From: Owenia fusiformis
Lineage: Eukaryota > Annelida > Polychaeta > Sabellida > Oweniidae
Length of the DNA: 64,000 nucleotides
NCBI GenBank assembly: GCA_903813345.2
Contig: CAIIXF020000007.1
Coordinates: 18,957,564-19,021,563, forward strand
Reading direction: 5' to 3'
Both the position numbers and the translations under genes were made by a program. This document shows positions 46,101 to 57,700 of this stretch, one piece after another. The stretch's first letter is position 1; every line of letters starts with the position of its first letter. The notes under the pieces are model-generated. The model saw nothing but the letters and a program-made list of their open reading frames with translations. It did no database searches and was not told the DNA's origin.

Positions 46101-47378
46101 GAATCTCACAGAATAGAGCTATTTATATGATTCTAAGTACATTTTAAGTGCTCCATACATTAATGTAAGTATAAAACCTATTAACCTCAACTGGGAAGCA
46201 CTTTTCAACCATCTTTACGAAAATGGCACTTGTCTCAAAAGAAGATGAAGTTTATATATAAGGGAAAATGGCGATATATACCCCAGAACTTGAATTTTGT
46301 GATTTTTTTCAATATTTTAAAATTAATTACCGTAGTAATACCATAACGTATCATAACTTTCAATTTTACATGTCTTTGATATTGTGCTCATGGTCTATGT
46401 GGATGAAATTAAGCTTACAGTGTTATATTTATGAGTGTCTTCTTTCTAGGACCCATGAAAGGGTCCCATTCATGAGATAACTCTTATATTTCTAACTAAA
46501 CTGCTTGCCTTTTTTCATGCTAACAGCGAGTCATGGATAATGGGAAGTTCTCCATATATATATACTGAATACTCCAGGTTTGGCATCTTGAATCAGAAAA
46601 GAACTGGCTTCGCCCTGAGTTGTTGTTATTCACTGACATTACAACTGGCAATAAATTCAAAGCCAGTTTGAGGTGAGAAAGAAAATTATATTTTTCCTTG
46701 AAGTGTTACAGTATGTCCATGTTTGGGTGCCAGGAGAATCATGTAAACAAAACGAAGTCAAAAATGATTTTTTAATTTACCCTTACTTCCTGCGATATAA
46801 TAGCTTTCCCACGGCGCACTCCAATACTTGCACGGAAGGATGATGATGATGTATGGCATACTTTAGAGAACAAAAGTAAGCCGCGGATCAACTTACTTTG
46901 TGTTTCAAAGGTCACTATTATTCAGCTGTCCAATTCTCCGTTGGAGAACCATAAGTTTTAAAAATCTAACATGTCTCTCGAAGTGAATAAATTTACTCTA
47001 TTTTTCTTTCAAAATTCTTTCCACACTTGTAGCCTAGTGTAACCTATAGAACTGGTGCTTGGTGGAGAACTTGGATATGTGTAAAACAATAATTGCATAT
47101 TGAACAAACAATGACAAGTTGTGAATTTAAGAACAAGTACTTACCAGCAACTGTCACATCAACGACATCTGGCTTGTTTCTGTAAAGAAAATTAGAGAAT
47201 CAAAACCAGGAAATGAGAAATTGAAAAAACGCCGAAACGGGAAAATAAATTTTAGGCCGGTCAAATTCGTGTTGCAGTTTCTAACAAAGTGTAAGTGTAC
47301 CTACCCTGCTAATGCATTTGTAAACTTTAAAGTCAATGTTTCTTCTATAATACGGTTATTTATTTCTAACAAGATCAT
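40157..47378 (-). CDS. ARPC2: Actin-related protein 2/3 complex subunit 2 (p34-Arc), 11 coding exons
   Basis: Structural subunit of the Arp2/3 complex that contacts the mother actin filament and supports branched actin nucleation. Exons: 47378-47305, 47179-47145, 44194-44136, 43792-43739, 43276-43231, 43013-42827, 42344-42251, 41596-41470, 41009-40909, 40520-40420, 40184-40157. All borders are GT/AG and phases match, giving 301 aa against 300 in human. Diagnostic stretches are '[15 protein letters not shown]' at the start, '[10 protein letters not shown]', '[18 protein letters not shown]', '[19 protein letters not shown]', '[20 protein letters not shown]' and '[20 protein letters not shown]'. 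The C terminus is 'GKTFVRKD'. Intron 2 is large (about 2.95 kb). Nothing suggests a pseudogene. Confidence 0.97.
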
Positions 47379-48719
47379 GATTGGAGTATTCTTTTAGCAC
47401 ATTTGTAAATTATTTTGGAGGAGTTTTTAACAGGAAGTAACTTTTAGGCAATATGGCTGTTCTGTAAATTGATTGGTTAGTTGAAGTCACATGTCCAAAT
47501 TTGATGAAGACATATCACATTATTTTCAAATTGGTCAAATATGCACAAGCTGCTCTCTACGAGGATAGTTCAATATTAACTGATACAAACGGTCTTATTT
47601 TTTAAAGGAATCAAGAAATTTTCACCGATCAATTGCAATATGTATGTATTACAACTGATCAAATCAAAGAAATATCATATTGTAATTTAAAAGGTTGCAG
47701 AGAAAAGACAAGACTTGCACGGCTTTCAATAGAACTTAGAAGGGTAGGCAACTTCCCATATTCCATACATAAGCATTGTCTTGGGTTTTCAAAACTGGAG
47801 AAGAAATGCTTCCTGTACACAGTCCAGGGAAAATCTTGTTTTATGCGTTTCATGTATGATTTTAAGAAATAACCCAAAAATAAAAACATGATTATGGAAT
47901 TCATCATAATTATTATATATGGCAATAATGAAACTGAACATTCCCCCACAAATTATATTTTTATTGGAATGTGTTATTGAATAATTACCCACGATGCAAC
48001 ACTCGAAGAGAACATTTTCATACCTGTTTTCCTCATTGGTCTTTTTTGTTTACTATAAAATGAGATTAATCATGTTTCATGTTTTGATCATATTCAAAAT
48101 TGATTTTTCTTAAAGATAATGCTATAAACATATACTTTAATCTAAAACTAAATCTTTTTGAAATATTACCAAAAGGGAAGCATGGCACTGCTCACTTTGA
48201 AGTTCTCATGTAATAACACATAGTTGCATATTCTATTGAATGCCCATGACATGCCTAACCGTGACCGTGATGTACAATATGACAAAATATATGAGTGTGG
48301 TGGTGTGGTGATTAGTATGTTGCAATGGGGTATTATATTATGCTATATCTGATCAAGTTCAGAAATTCAATAGTTTTAAGTTTATTCAGGATAAAATAAT
48401 TGTTCAAATCAAGATCGTCTTTATAATTGTTCAATAAACAATCAAGCAATAAATAAGGACATCTTTCTGGATTACAGTGTTTTTAAATAAGGCCAATGAT
48501 TGAGCTCTATTCTTTTTTCTCAAAGAATGTATGATTAATTTCAGTTCACAAGATTATTTCTGAGAAAACCTGAATTCAGCAATTTGATTGGACATCATTA
48601 ACTGGGGAATCCCTGAATACGATAAAATATGAAAGAATTATGGCAGCTACTCACTTTTTCTGAATATGGTCGAACTCGTACATGAGTCTCATTAGCTTAT
48701 GTTTTCTTCACTCTTTTTT
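47379..48719. other. ARPC2 upstream region
   Basis: Likely holds the promoter and any non-coding first exon of ARPC2. I see no coding sequence with a recognised product; open frames near 47633-47992 look like chance. Confidence 0.35.
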
Positions 48720-49075
48720 TTTTTTTTACTCTCAAATATAATACATATACAATAACAAGACAATAAATTGTGTATAAGCAGGATTCACAAAAATTGTTTT
48801 ACAAAAATATTGATAAAGATAAATGTTTTTTTTCAAAAGTTCTTGATGATGTCTTCAATCCATACAGACAAATTGTACTCCTTTTTTATGAGTTTAAATA
48901 AGCAGGAATAATATTGTGAATTTCTTATGAAAGTTGTTCGAATGTTAAATAGTTTCCAACTGTTATTGTCTTCTGAAAATTTACACCAGTTATATATTGC
49001 GATACCTAAAATTTCTTCTCTCTTGGTATGATAATATTTGTAAGTTTATGTGATACTTAGTTGTGATAATTAGTT
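48708..49075 (-). pseudogene. Possible retro-copied 3' end with poly(A) tract, minus strand
   Basis: Read on the minus strand, about 68 codons are open and end in TGA near 48836 (pieces: 'KREEILGIAIYNWCKF', 'LIKKEYNLSVWIEDIIKNF'). About 130 bp later comes a 13-15 A run (48715-48730 as T on the plus strand). The composition looks protein-like, but I do not recognise the family. It may be the tail of a decayed retroelement or processed pseudogene. Confidence 0.3.
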
Positions 49076-49339
49076 TTAAAAGTACTCACAAGAGGGACAC
49101 AAGCACGTGACAAGTTTTCTCGTATTTCATTGGTCAGATGAAAATTTTGAATGAATGGCCGCGAAGAACAAAACAAGAAAACAGCACACAAATACTCAAT
49201 TTTACATCGATTTTAGTGAATATAGAGACTTAATGGGGTTTTAGGCAATTTCTCACAGCGGTTTTTATTCCAGGGATAGATTGTGGTAAGTATTTTTGTG
49301 TACCATACAGTCTAAATTTTCAAAAGAACATCATTTTCT

Positions 49340-49375
49340 ACACATGCGCATGCGTCATTAATGGCGGATGTTTTC
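49340..49375 (+). promoter_or_regulatory. NRF1-like and YY1-like sites in the LINE 5' region
   Basis: 'acatgcgcatgcgtcattaa' contains the palindromic core TGCGCATGCG of NRF1 sites, and 'taatggcggatg' resembles a YY1 core. They lie about 270 bp upstream of the retrotransposon ATG and could drive it, or ARPC2 on the other strand. Motif match only. Confidence 0.35.
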
Positions 49376-49636
49376 TTCTCTCTTACGAAAATTAAATCAT
49401 AATTACATCGATTACCTGCGCAATTCTAATTTATTCTCGATAAAACCTCCAGATTTTAATAACTTACATACTTACTTCTAATAATCAACGACATTTAAAT
49501 TATAGCAGGACCCCCCTTTTGGGGATAAATCAGTTTTAATTTTCGTATTTTTCAAACTTCGGTTTTCGCGGTATTTTTCATATTTTTGCGCGAATTTTCT
49601 TATTTTCAGCTAACGGGTTTTACCTACCTCTTCGTC

Positions 49637-52600
49637 ATGGGTTTCCAAGGATATGGATTGCTCCTTCTCTGCTTTGTTTTCGCAGTCCAGTCATTTTTCT
49701 GTGATCATGGAAACCACTTACCTTCAACAGAGTCATACACACAGTTGATGCAACTGCGACGTTTCCATAAGATTGTTGGCTCTCGTGGAATCCTTCACAA
49801 GAAATCTTCCACACCACTGCTCTTCCTATGTCTTATTCTTAGTGGTGACATCCACCCAAACCCAGGTCCTGTTAAATTTCCCTGCGGTATGTGCCACAAA
49901 GCAGTTGCCAAGAATCATCGCGCCCTTGAATGCGATGAATGCGGTACATGGGTACACATCAAATGTGGCAATGTTTCCCCTGCTGAGTACAATGTTTTTC
50001 TTGAAGCGGGCAGTTTCACTTGGATCTGTCCTGGATGTGCCCTACCTAATTTTTCCAACAGCTTCTTCAATGACTCCACTCTTTCTCATTCCTCGGTAAC
50101 AAACTCCTTCAGCGCTCTCTCTGATCTTGACAATTCGTCATCATCATCTGATTCTACCGAATCAGAACCACCGAGGCCGACTGCACGAAAGAGGCGAAAC
50201 CAGGTTCGCCTCATGTCTATCAACTTCCGCAGTCTAATTAGTCATGAGAAGCAACTACACCTTCAACAACTAATTGAAACTCACAAGCCAGATGTCATCA
50301 TAGGCTGTGAGACTCACCTGGACAACACCATCGACAGCAAATGGATATTCGGTCAAGACTACCTTAGCCCACCTCCATACAGGAAAGACCGAAAGAAAGG
50401 TGCTGGCGGTGTCCTAATCGCAGTCAAAAGTGACTTCATATCAGTCGAATATGAAGCGACAGCTGATTGCGAAATCATATGGTCCAAAGCATCTCTATCA
50501 AATGGGGACATACTGTTTGGATCCTTCTATCGTCAACCAAACAACGATACTGGTGCTTTGGACTCGCTCCAAACATCCCTCGATAAACTTTATGCTAATG
50601 GTAATACACATATGAAAAATATCTTCCTATGTGGTGACTTCAACTTACCAGACATCGATTGGGAGAATGGAACTATAAGGCCTAATTCTCAATATTCTAA
50701 TGATCTTAATGAGAAGATGATTACAATAACTGATGATCATGGCCTAACCCAACTAGTCAAGGAACCAACTAGACAAAATAACATCCTTGACTTAGTATTC
50801 ACTACATGCCCAAACCTCGCAGAAAGAATCTCGGTGGTTCCGGGCATGAGTGATCACGAGGCAGTCCTATGTGATATAAACCTAAAAATGAAAATTCAGA
50901 AAAAGAAGCCTCGTAAGGTCCACATATACAAGCGGGCAGAATGGACTGGACTTAAAGAGACTCTACGATCTAAGTTCAGCGAATTCAAAGAGAACTGTGA
51001 AAGTAGATCAGTTGAAGACAACTGGTCCTCCTTCAAATCTACATTAATATCGTCAATCAATGAGCATATTCCAAGTAAAACTCTAAGTGGGAAATTCAAA
51101 GTACCCTGGATTACCACCAGGATACTGAGAATGATCCGACAGAAACAAAGACGATATAATGTTGCCAAACGTTCAAATGAACCTCATCATTGGCATAAAT
51201 ACAAATCACTACGGAAATTAATCCATAGTGAAATTCGTAAAGAACATCAGCGCTACATCAACGATCTGCTTGACATTGATGAAAGCGAAATCATAAATGA
51301 GAATGTTCAGCACAAAGGCATTACCAAACGCTTCTGGAGCTACATAAAGTCTAAACGCAAAGATGCATCAGGTATCAGCGTGCTGCGTAACAAAGATGGC
51401 GACGAAATAACAGACGCCGCCCAGAAAGCAAACATCCTCAATGACCAATACAATTCTGTATTCACAGATGAGGATGCCACTCTACCGACAATGGTACCTA
51501 GTCAAATTCCTGAAATGCCAAATATCAAAATTTCGACAAAAGGAATTCACAAATTGCTAACTGGCCTAAATCCATCAAAAGCCACTGGACCCGATCTTAT
51601 TCCGACTAGGGTCCTGAAGGAATGCAGTGACAGCATATCACCATTCCTTCAAATAATTTTTCAACAGTCTATCGATGAAGGCTTAGTGCCTTTGGACTGG
51701 AAACATGCCAATGTTACTGCTATCTACAAAAAGGGACGAAGAGATGAGGCTGTGAATTACAGGCCTGTATCTCTGACGTCAGTTCCATGTAAAATAATGG
51801 AACATATTATATTCCATCATGTTATGGCCCACTTTGACCTCTATGAAATTCTAGTAAAATTCCAACATGGATTCAGGTCAAAGCACTCATGTGAAACACA
51901 ACTTGTCAATACAATAGAGAATATAGCTCGGGCCCTCGACAACAATAAACAAACAGACATGTTGGTATTAGACTTTTCCAAAGCGTTTGACACGGTGGCT
52001 CACGAACGCCTCTTGCTCAAACTCGACTATTATGGAATTCGCAATAATAACTTGAACTGGTTCAGATCCTGGCTTGTGGGAAGATCACAACAGGTAGTGC
52101 TCGATGGTGAATCAAGTTCAAAAACTCCAGTAAAATCAGGAGTTCCTCAAGGAACAGTTCTTGGACCACTCTGTTTCCTTGTTTATATCAATGATATGGG
52201 CAATAACCTATCATCCTCAGCCAGTCTTAAGCTTTTTGCCGACGACAGCCTTTTATTCATGACAGTCGAAAGCAAGCAAGATGCATTAACACTACAGGAG
52301 AATCTTGATAAACTGGTCTCCTGGGCATCAACATGGCAAATGAAATTCCATCCATCAAAATGCTATGTGCTAAATATTCACAAAGGTAAATCCCCTATCA
52401 TGCACAATTACACCATGCTAGGGGAAAACCTTAAGTCGGTAACACACATCCCATACCTAGGAATTGACATCACAAATAACTTACGCTGGACTACACATAT
52501 TCAAACTATTGTATCCAAAGCCAATAAGGTGCTTGGATTTCTCAGGCGCAACCTCCATCAATGCCCTGAAAAAGTGAAGGCTCAGGCGTATAAGTCACTA

Positions 52601-53056
52601 GTCCGGCCTAATTTAGAGTATGCCAGCTCGGCATGGGATCCATACCGACAAAAAGATATTGATATGTTGGAACAGGTACAGAGAAGAGCAGCCAGGTTTG
52701 TAACCAAATGTCACTCAAGGGAACCAGGCTGCGTCACCAAAGCTCTTCAAGACCTACAGTGGGAGCCACTGAAGGAGCGTCGAGAGGCTGCTAGAGTTTT
52801 CCTTTTCTACAAAGGAAAGCAGAACCTAGCAGCCATCGACGTGCCTCCATACTTCCGCCAACAGATCAATACCAACACTAGGTTGTATCATCCTTCTAAG
52901 TTCATACAACCATCAGCTAGAACGGATGCATACAAATTTAGCTATTTCCCTAGGACAATAGCTAAATGGAACACTCTACCTGGTGACATCTTAGACTGTG
53001 ACAGTCTAAGTAGTTTTAAATCATCATACTATGCCTATGTCAATAACTGCAATTAA
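49637..53056 (+). CDS. Retrotransposon polyprotein: 2A-like motif, PHD finger, APE endonuclease, reverse transcriptase
   Basis: 1139 aa, intact. The first ATG in frame is 49637; the frame extends upstream only through a TTG. Residues 1-20 are hydrophobic and signal-like. Residues 69-78 (SGDIHPNPGP) resemble a 2A peptide, with His in place of the usual Glu. A PHD finger follows from Cys83 (Cys83, Cys86, Cys99, Cys102, His107, Cys110, then WICPGC). The APE endonuclease shows 'CETHLD', 'GSFYRQP', 'CGDFNLPD' and 'SDHEAVL'. The reverse transcriptase shows 'NYRPVSLTSVPCKIMEHII', 'DFSKAFDTVAHERL', 'GVPQGTVLGPL' and the catalytic 'FADD' (867-870). No RNase H is seen. This supports a target-primed CR1/L2 clade element. 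Confidence 0.92.
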   Translation: MGFQGYGLLLLCFVFAVQSFFCDHGNHLPSTESYTQLMQLRRFHKIVGSRGILHKKSSTPLLFLCLILSGDIHPNPGPVKFPCGMCHKAVAKNHRALECDECGTWVHIKCGNVSPAEYNVFLEAGSFTWICPGCALPNFSNSFFNDSTLSHSSVTNSFSALSDLDNSSSSSDSTESEPPRPTARKRRNQVRLMSINFRSLISHEKQLHLQQLIETHKPDVIIGCETHLDNTIDSKWIFGQDYLSPPPYRKDRKKGAGGVLIAVKSDFISVEYEATADCEIIWSKASLSNGDILFGSFYRQPNNDTGALDSLQTSLDKLYANGNTHMKNIFLCGDFNLPDIDWENGTIRPNSQYSNDLNEKMITITDDHGLTQLVKEPTRQNNILDLVFTTCPNLAERISVVPGMSDHEAVLCDINLKMKIQKKKPRKVHIYKRAEWTGLKETLRSKFSEFKENCESRSVEDNWSSFKSTLISSINEHIPSKTLSGKFKVPWITTRILRMIRQKQRRYNVAKRSNEPHHWHKYKSLRKLIHSEIRKEHQRYINDLLDIDESEIINENVQHKGITKRFWSYIKSKRKDASGISVLRNKDGDEITDAAQKANILNDQYNSVFTDEDATLPTMVPSQIPEMPNIKISTKGIHKLLTGLNPSKATGPDLIPTRVLKECSDSISPFLQIIFQQSIDEGLVPLDWKHANVTAIYKKGRRDEAVNYRPVSLTSVPCKIMEHIIFHHVMAHFDLYEILVKFQHGFRSKHSCETQLVNTIENIARALDNNKQTDMLVLDFSKAFDTVAHERLLLKLDYYGIRNNNLNWFRSWLVGRSQQVVLDGESSSKTPVKSGVPQGTVLGPLCFLVYINDMGNNLSSSASLKLFADDSLLFMTVESKQDALTLQENLDKLVSWASTWQMKFHPSKCYVLNIHKGKSPIMHNYTMLGENLKSVTHIPYLGIDITNNLRWTTHIQTIVSKANKVLGFLRRNLHQCPEKVKAQAYKSLVRPNLEYASSAWDPYRQKDIDMLEQVQRRAARFVTKCHSREPGCVTKALQDLQWEPLKERREAARVFLFYKGKQNLAAIDVPPYFRQQINTNTRLYHPSKFIQPSARTDAYKFSYFPRTIAKWNTLPGDILDCDSLSSFKSSYYAYVNNCN

Positions 53057-53327
53057 ATAGGTGTGTTTTTAATATAGATCTATGTTTTAATGTAAAGGGT
53101 CCCCAGTGCACAGCAACAAGCCTGCACTACTGGTAAAAGGGGGTGATGTCAACGCGGTAGCCTGACAGTCTCCCCAGGTAAAATGAGTTGTAAACCATAG
53201 ATCTATTTTTAAATGTTAAGGTTTTAAATTATATTCTATTCAAATTCTATCACTGTTAAATTATATATCTGCTATATATGGGCTTATTAGCCTTTTGCAG
53301 ATTATTGACATAGACATAGACATAGAC

Positions 53328-53738
53328 AAAAAAATCTTTTTTTTCTTTTTTTTTCAAAAAAGTTTCAGTTTGAATTTATTTTAGGCCCAAACTTAGCCTA
53401 GTATCAGAGAAGAGCAAAATATGGGTGGCATATATTCAAAGATTTAAATATATGTTGATGTGTGGGGTAATGTCGACATAAGAAATGGGGTAACTTAGAC
53501 GCAGCAGAATGTAAAGGTTTTTCGCCATGTCTGACTTAAAAAATTAAAGAATTTGTTAGATCTCGATCCATGGGAGAAATAAAAAGAAATCTTCTCCATA
53601 TGATTGGAAATTAGAGCTATCAAACAACAAAGTATCGAATTACCTTATGCGTAGAAGTTACCCTAAATTGAAACAAAATGGCGTCTAGTTTTTATCCTTT
53701 TCACTCTATATCTTCTTTCTGATTGGGAGTTTTTCATA
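53328..53738. other. Intergenic stretch after the retrotransposon
   Basis: Poly-T-rich sequence (53330-53360) then unique AT-rich DNA. Nothing recognised. Confidence 0.4.
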
Positions 53739-54052
53739 AAGGTAAGACTGCATATTCGGAATTTTGCTGCAATCAATTGAGTCACTTGTTATTTTTCAAA
53801 TAGGAATCACTCCTCCACATTGTCTACATCTTTCAGTTTGCACAAAGAGTACACTTATGTTCCTAGAAAAGACTGAAGAGATGATTTAACAAAACAATGC
53901 TTCTCACCAGTCTTTTCTCGGTTCATTGGTGCACTCTCTATGCAAAACTGAAAGTTGTACACAATGTGAGGAAGGAGTGATTCCAATTTGAAAAATAATG
54001 TGACTCAGTTGAGGAATGTGGCAAAATTCTGAACATGCAGACTTACCTTAAG
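53739..54052. mobile_element. Fold-back MITE, ~314 bp
   Basis: Two ~135-bp arms are inverted: 'aaggtaagactgcatattcg', 'cattgtctacatctttcagt' and 'cctagaaaagactg' on the left have complements on the right up to 'tgcagacttacctta'. Only a short centre near 53890 is unpaired. It lies in the upstream region or first intron of RACGAP1. Confidence 0.8.
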
Positions 54053-54766
54053 ATTCTTTTGGTTTGTATGATCTGGCCCTCCCAAATTAGATGGATACCT
54101 ACCTTCAGCTACCACACCATGTAGAGCATATTTTCATAAATATTTCAAAATCACATCAATTAAATATAAAGTACAGCCTCATTAGCCTTGGGGCAATCTG
54201 TGTCAGGTTTGCTCTTTTGGTTTGGTTTATTTAGAACACACCTGTGCATATTATACCAATGTAATAGCTACAGAGCAACTAGCCAAACCTTTTTGGTCCA
54301 GTAATCTATTACTGATGTCGTACATCTAAAACATTTCAGAATCAGGAAGTAGATTAATGGGTCAGACTGGTTTGGTAAGAATACAACACAATCCCAAATT
54401 ATGCGCATAGTTTAGGCCAGCTGAAAACTATGTGTATTCTGAATAGTTCCTGTACAACATATTCATGAATAATCCTTCCTTGCTCATGGAAGTCACTGTG
54501 TTCTTGTACTGTTAACTCTATAATCGTAATGCTCCCTTTTATTTTTATAAGTACCTGATATTTTGAAACTAATCATCACTTTATAAGTCAGGTTCAGGGG
54601 TTTCATACTAAGTAGGTATCACAAGAGAGGTTTTCAGTGATCTGCTCTCATCATAATTGCTTACTTTAGCTAATTAGCTACCCTAATTTTAGTTAGATTA
54701 ATTTGAAAGGTGAGAAAGATACTACATGTACTTAATTATTTTGTATCTTGTTTTGCAGACTCCAAA
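54053..54766. other. RACGAP1 5' region
   Basis: Probably a 5' intron or leader: an acceptor 'tcttgttttgcag' ends at 54758, just before the first coding exon. No coding sequence is recognised here. Confidence 0.4.
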
Positions 54767-57700
54767 ATGAGTACACCTAAATTATCACTCGTCGCAGCTT
54801 TTGACGACCTGACACGAAATACGAAAGTCTTGACAAAGGGCATTGAACATGAATTCTACACATTTGTTTTGAATCAAGAGGAGTGTCGTAAAAAGTGGCT
54901 TGCTGCTGAAGAAGAAAATCACAAGCTCAAGTTAAAGCTAAAGGAATTAGAGGGTGGATACCAGGCATATGAGACAAAGCTGCGCCATGCTCGAAGTCAA
55001 ATTGACCATGAGTTGAAAAGACGTAATAGAGCAGAACAAGATAGAGATGCCCTGGTATGTTTCCAGAATAAAACCATTATTCAAAAAGTCTTGTTTTTTC
55101 ATGAAATAGAAGGAATAGAGATTGTTAATAGTCAATTTCTCAAAAAGGCTTCTAATATTTCGGTTTTATTCCTTCAATAAGCAAATATTTGGGGCTGGCC
55201 GCCAGTATAAGAATTTACTATTTGTTTCCCGCCTAATGTTTGACATTGTATGTTTGTTACTTACTTTTTTTTTACTTTTTTACTTTTTCAGGAGAGACAA
55301 ATTGCATTGATCCAGGAACTCTTAGGTAACAATGGAAATAATAGTAAATTGGATGAGAAGGACAGAGAACGTCTACACTTTCTCAGTAGTTTCAGTACAA
55401 CACAACACCACAACTCTCACCATTCTCCCCGTAGGGCAGGGTAAGTAATACAAAGAATTATTTGATTCAGGGTGGTCAAAAAATGGAAACCCTGCATTTT
55501 CCTAATATCTTTGTTGTTTTAAGGAATTTCTGCCTTATATTTCACACATTTGTACATCATTCAATCTCCTACCACCCTACCAAATTTCAAGACCATCAGA
55601 CTGACAGCACTTTGAATAACATGCTTCAAGTTTGGCTATCATCGCGTTATTAGGCAAACATGCATAGTTGTCAATGGGCCGAATGCATTCCTCAGCTGGT
55701 ATGGCCTGAATGATACGGATGATCTCACTTTTGAGGTTTGTGATTGTCCTGAGGTCATTCTCATACACTTTTTCCTTGCCATATCACTACAAGTAGGGAC
55801 ATTTTGGACGGCGAGTGCAGGTGGCCCGACAGCGCAATAGTGCCCACTAGGGCATGTTCTGTAAAGTGCTGTAACATTGTGACTATCAATCTGATAGTCA
55901 TGAAATAATATAAGCTGGTAGGAAATTGAATGATGTACAAAATATCAGGGAGTTAGTTCTTAAAATGACAAATATATGAGAAAAATGGTGTAAGGGTTTC
56001 CATTTTTTTAGACCACCCTATAGTATTATTAAATATTAGTGGTGCTGCCCAAATATCGAAAGTTGTAAAATGCCTTGATTTCATTAGGCTCTTCGGGTAA
56101 ATGTTTATTTCATCAGTGAAAATGTTATTTTTTGAATGATTCAAGTGAAAGGTAAACCAAAAATTCATCTTATTGAAGGTTGGGTAGGATCAACCATGAT
56201 GAAATTACTTCTATTTTTGAATTATATATCAGAGATGCCCTCCCCCATGTATATTTCATTTGATTTGAAGAAATGCTTTGCAGGTTACTCATCATAGTTG
56301 ATCAAAAATTCATAAATCACATGTAATGCACTTACAATAGATTATTTTTCTTTTTTAGACTGGATACAATTTGTGAAACATCTGCATCGATTCTCTCTCC
56401 ATCAGACATCAGTGAGATCTATGACAAAACAGATGATGGTAATCTCGAAATTTCATTTTTGCGCAGTGGTAAAAGATGGAAGCGACCATCAGCGCCACCT
56501 TTTCCTGATGAAGAGATGGAAATGGAGGCCAGTCCACCAAATACAAAACGCAGAAAAAGTGGAGCAGACAAGGAGGTAATTGGCATTTTAAATTTGCTAG
56601 AAGTTTTTACTATATTTATAGATGTATATTAATATTAAGATGCTCACCTTACCTGGTCACGTCCATATCTGTGAAAAGTTTAGAATTGAAAAGCTGAAAA
56701 TTGAATCACAAACTGAAAAGAAACCTGAAATGAGAAAAAGTTATTTGCCTCTTTTACTTGAATATTTCTTTGGTATAAGGATATACAAGTATTAATGCAT
56801 TATGCTTGAATTTTGATTTAGCAAGCCTGAGGATGTTATCAACTTTGTCTTTCTTTTGGCTTTAATCACATTTTAGCGGGAATTTACCTTGTCTCAAAAC
56901 TTTCAGAACTCTGCCATCACCACCACTACCACAGTTAAGGTGCCCCAGGATGGAGGTCCTATTGAAGCCACACATGAGGTCTCAGCAAACCCTACTGAGA
57001 AAAAATCACGAAAAAACAGAAAACGTTCAAAATCAGCTGGAGAAATCAAACTCCTCCAACAACACAGAGGCAGTGCAGATTCCACTGATTCATTCTGGGG
57101 TATTAAAAATAACATCAATAACAATCATGCTGTGGATGACCAGGTTCTACGCAATAGGAATTTAAATTCACCAGAGTCTCAGCGCTCTCCATTGATTCGA
57201 CACTACAGCTCTGCAGGAAAATTAAACAACAGGGCGCATATCTTTGTCTCCAAAACAGTCATAAGGCCTGAGACATGCAATCCAGTAAGTAATAGTTGTA
57301 ACAGAGTACTGTAAAACCTGTATATCCCAACACCTCTCTGACCTGAACATCTTGATGTGATCACTTTTTCTCAGACCTAATATTATAATCTCAGATTTTC
57401 TTCCATGTTTAAAATCCTTGAAATGTGAATGCTTGATAATCAAAACAACTTTTTGCCAGTCCAGTCGTTCACAGATTAAACAGATTTTAGTTATTTTACT
57501 TCCAGGAAACCTAATTTCCCCAAAAAATAAATGTTTTTTAAATATCTCTTTACTAGAGATCTAAAAATCCATATATCTAAGGAACCCATGTTGATTTTGA
57601 TCAATTTATATAGCTAAAATGTGTCAACAATTGTGCATTTATAGTGTGGTAAAAGAATAAAGTTTGGCAAACCTGCTATGAAGTGCAGAGACTGCAAGGC

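Larger units (their letters stand above)
49100..53327 (+). mobile_element. Nearly full-length CR1/L2-like non-LTR retrotransposon
   Basis: One long intact frame (49637-53056) is followed by about 270 bp of 3' UTR ending in a 'tgacatagacatagacatag' short tandem tail at about 53306-53327, the style of 3' end seen in CR1/L2-type LINEs rather than poly(A). The 5' boundary is uncertain; I place it near the sequence change around 49100. The intact frame and clean tail suggest recent insertion, upstream of both ARPC2 and RACGAP1. Confidence 0.8.

Noticed and set aside
49586-49636. Upstream extension of the retrotransposon frame
   Set aside because: The extension begins at TTG; the first ATG is at 49637 and is followed by a signal-like leader.
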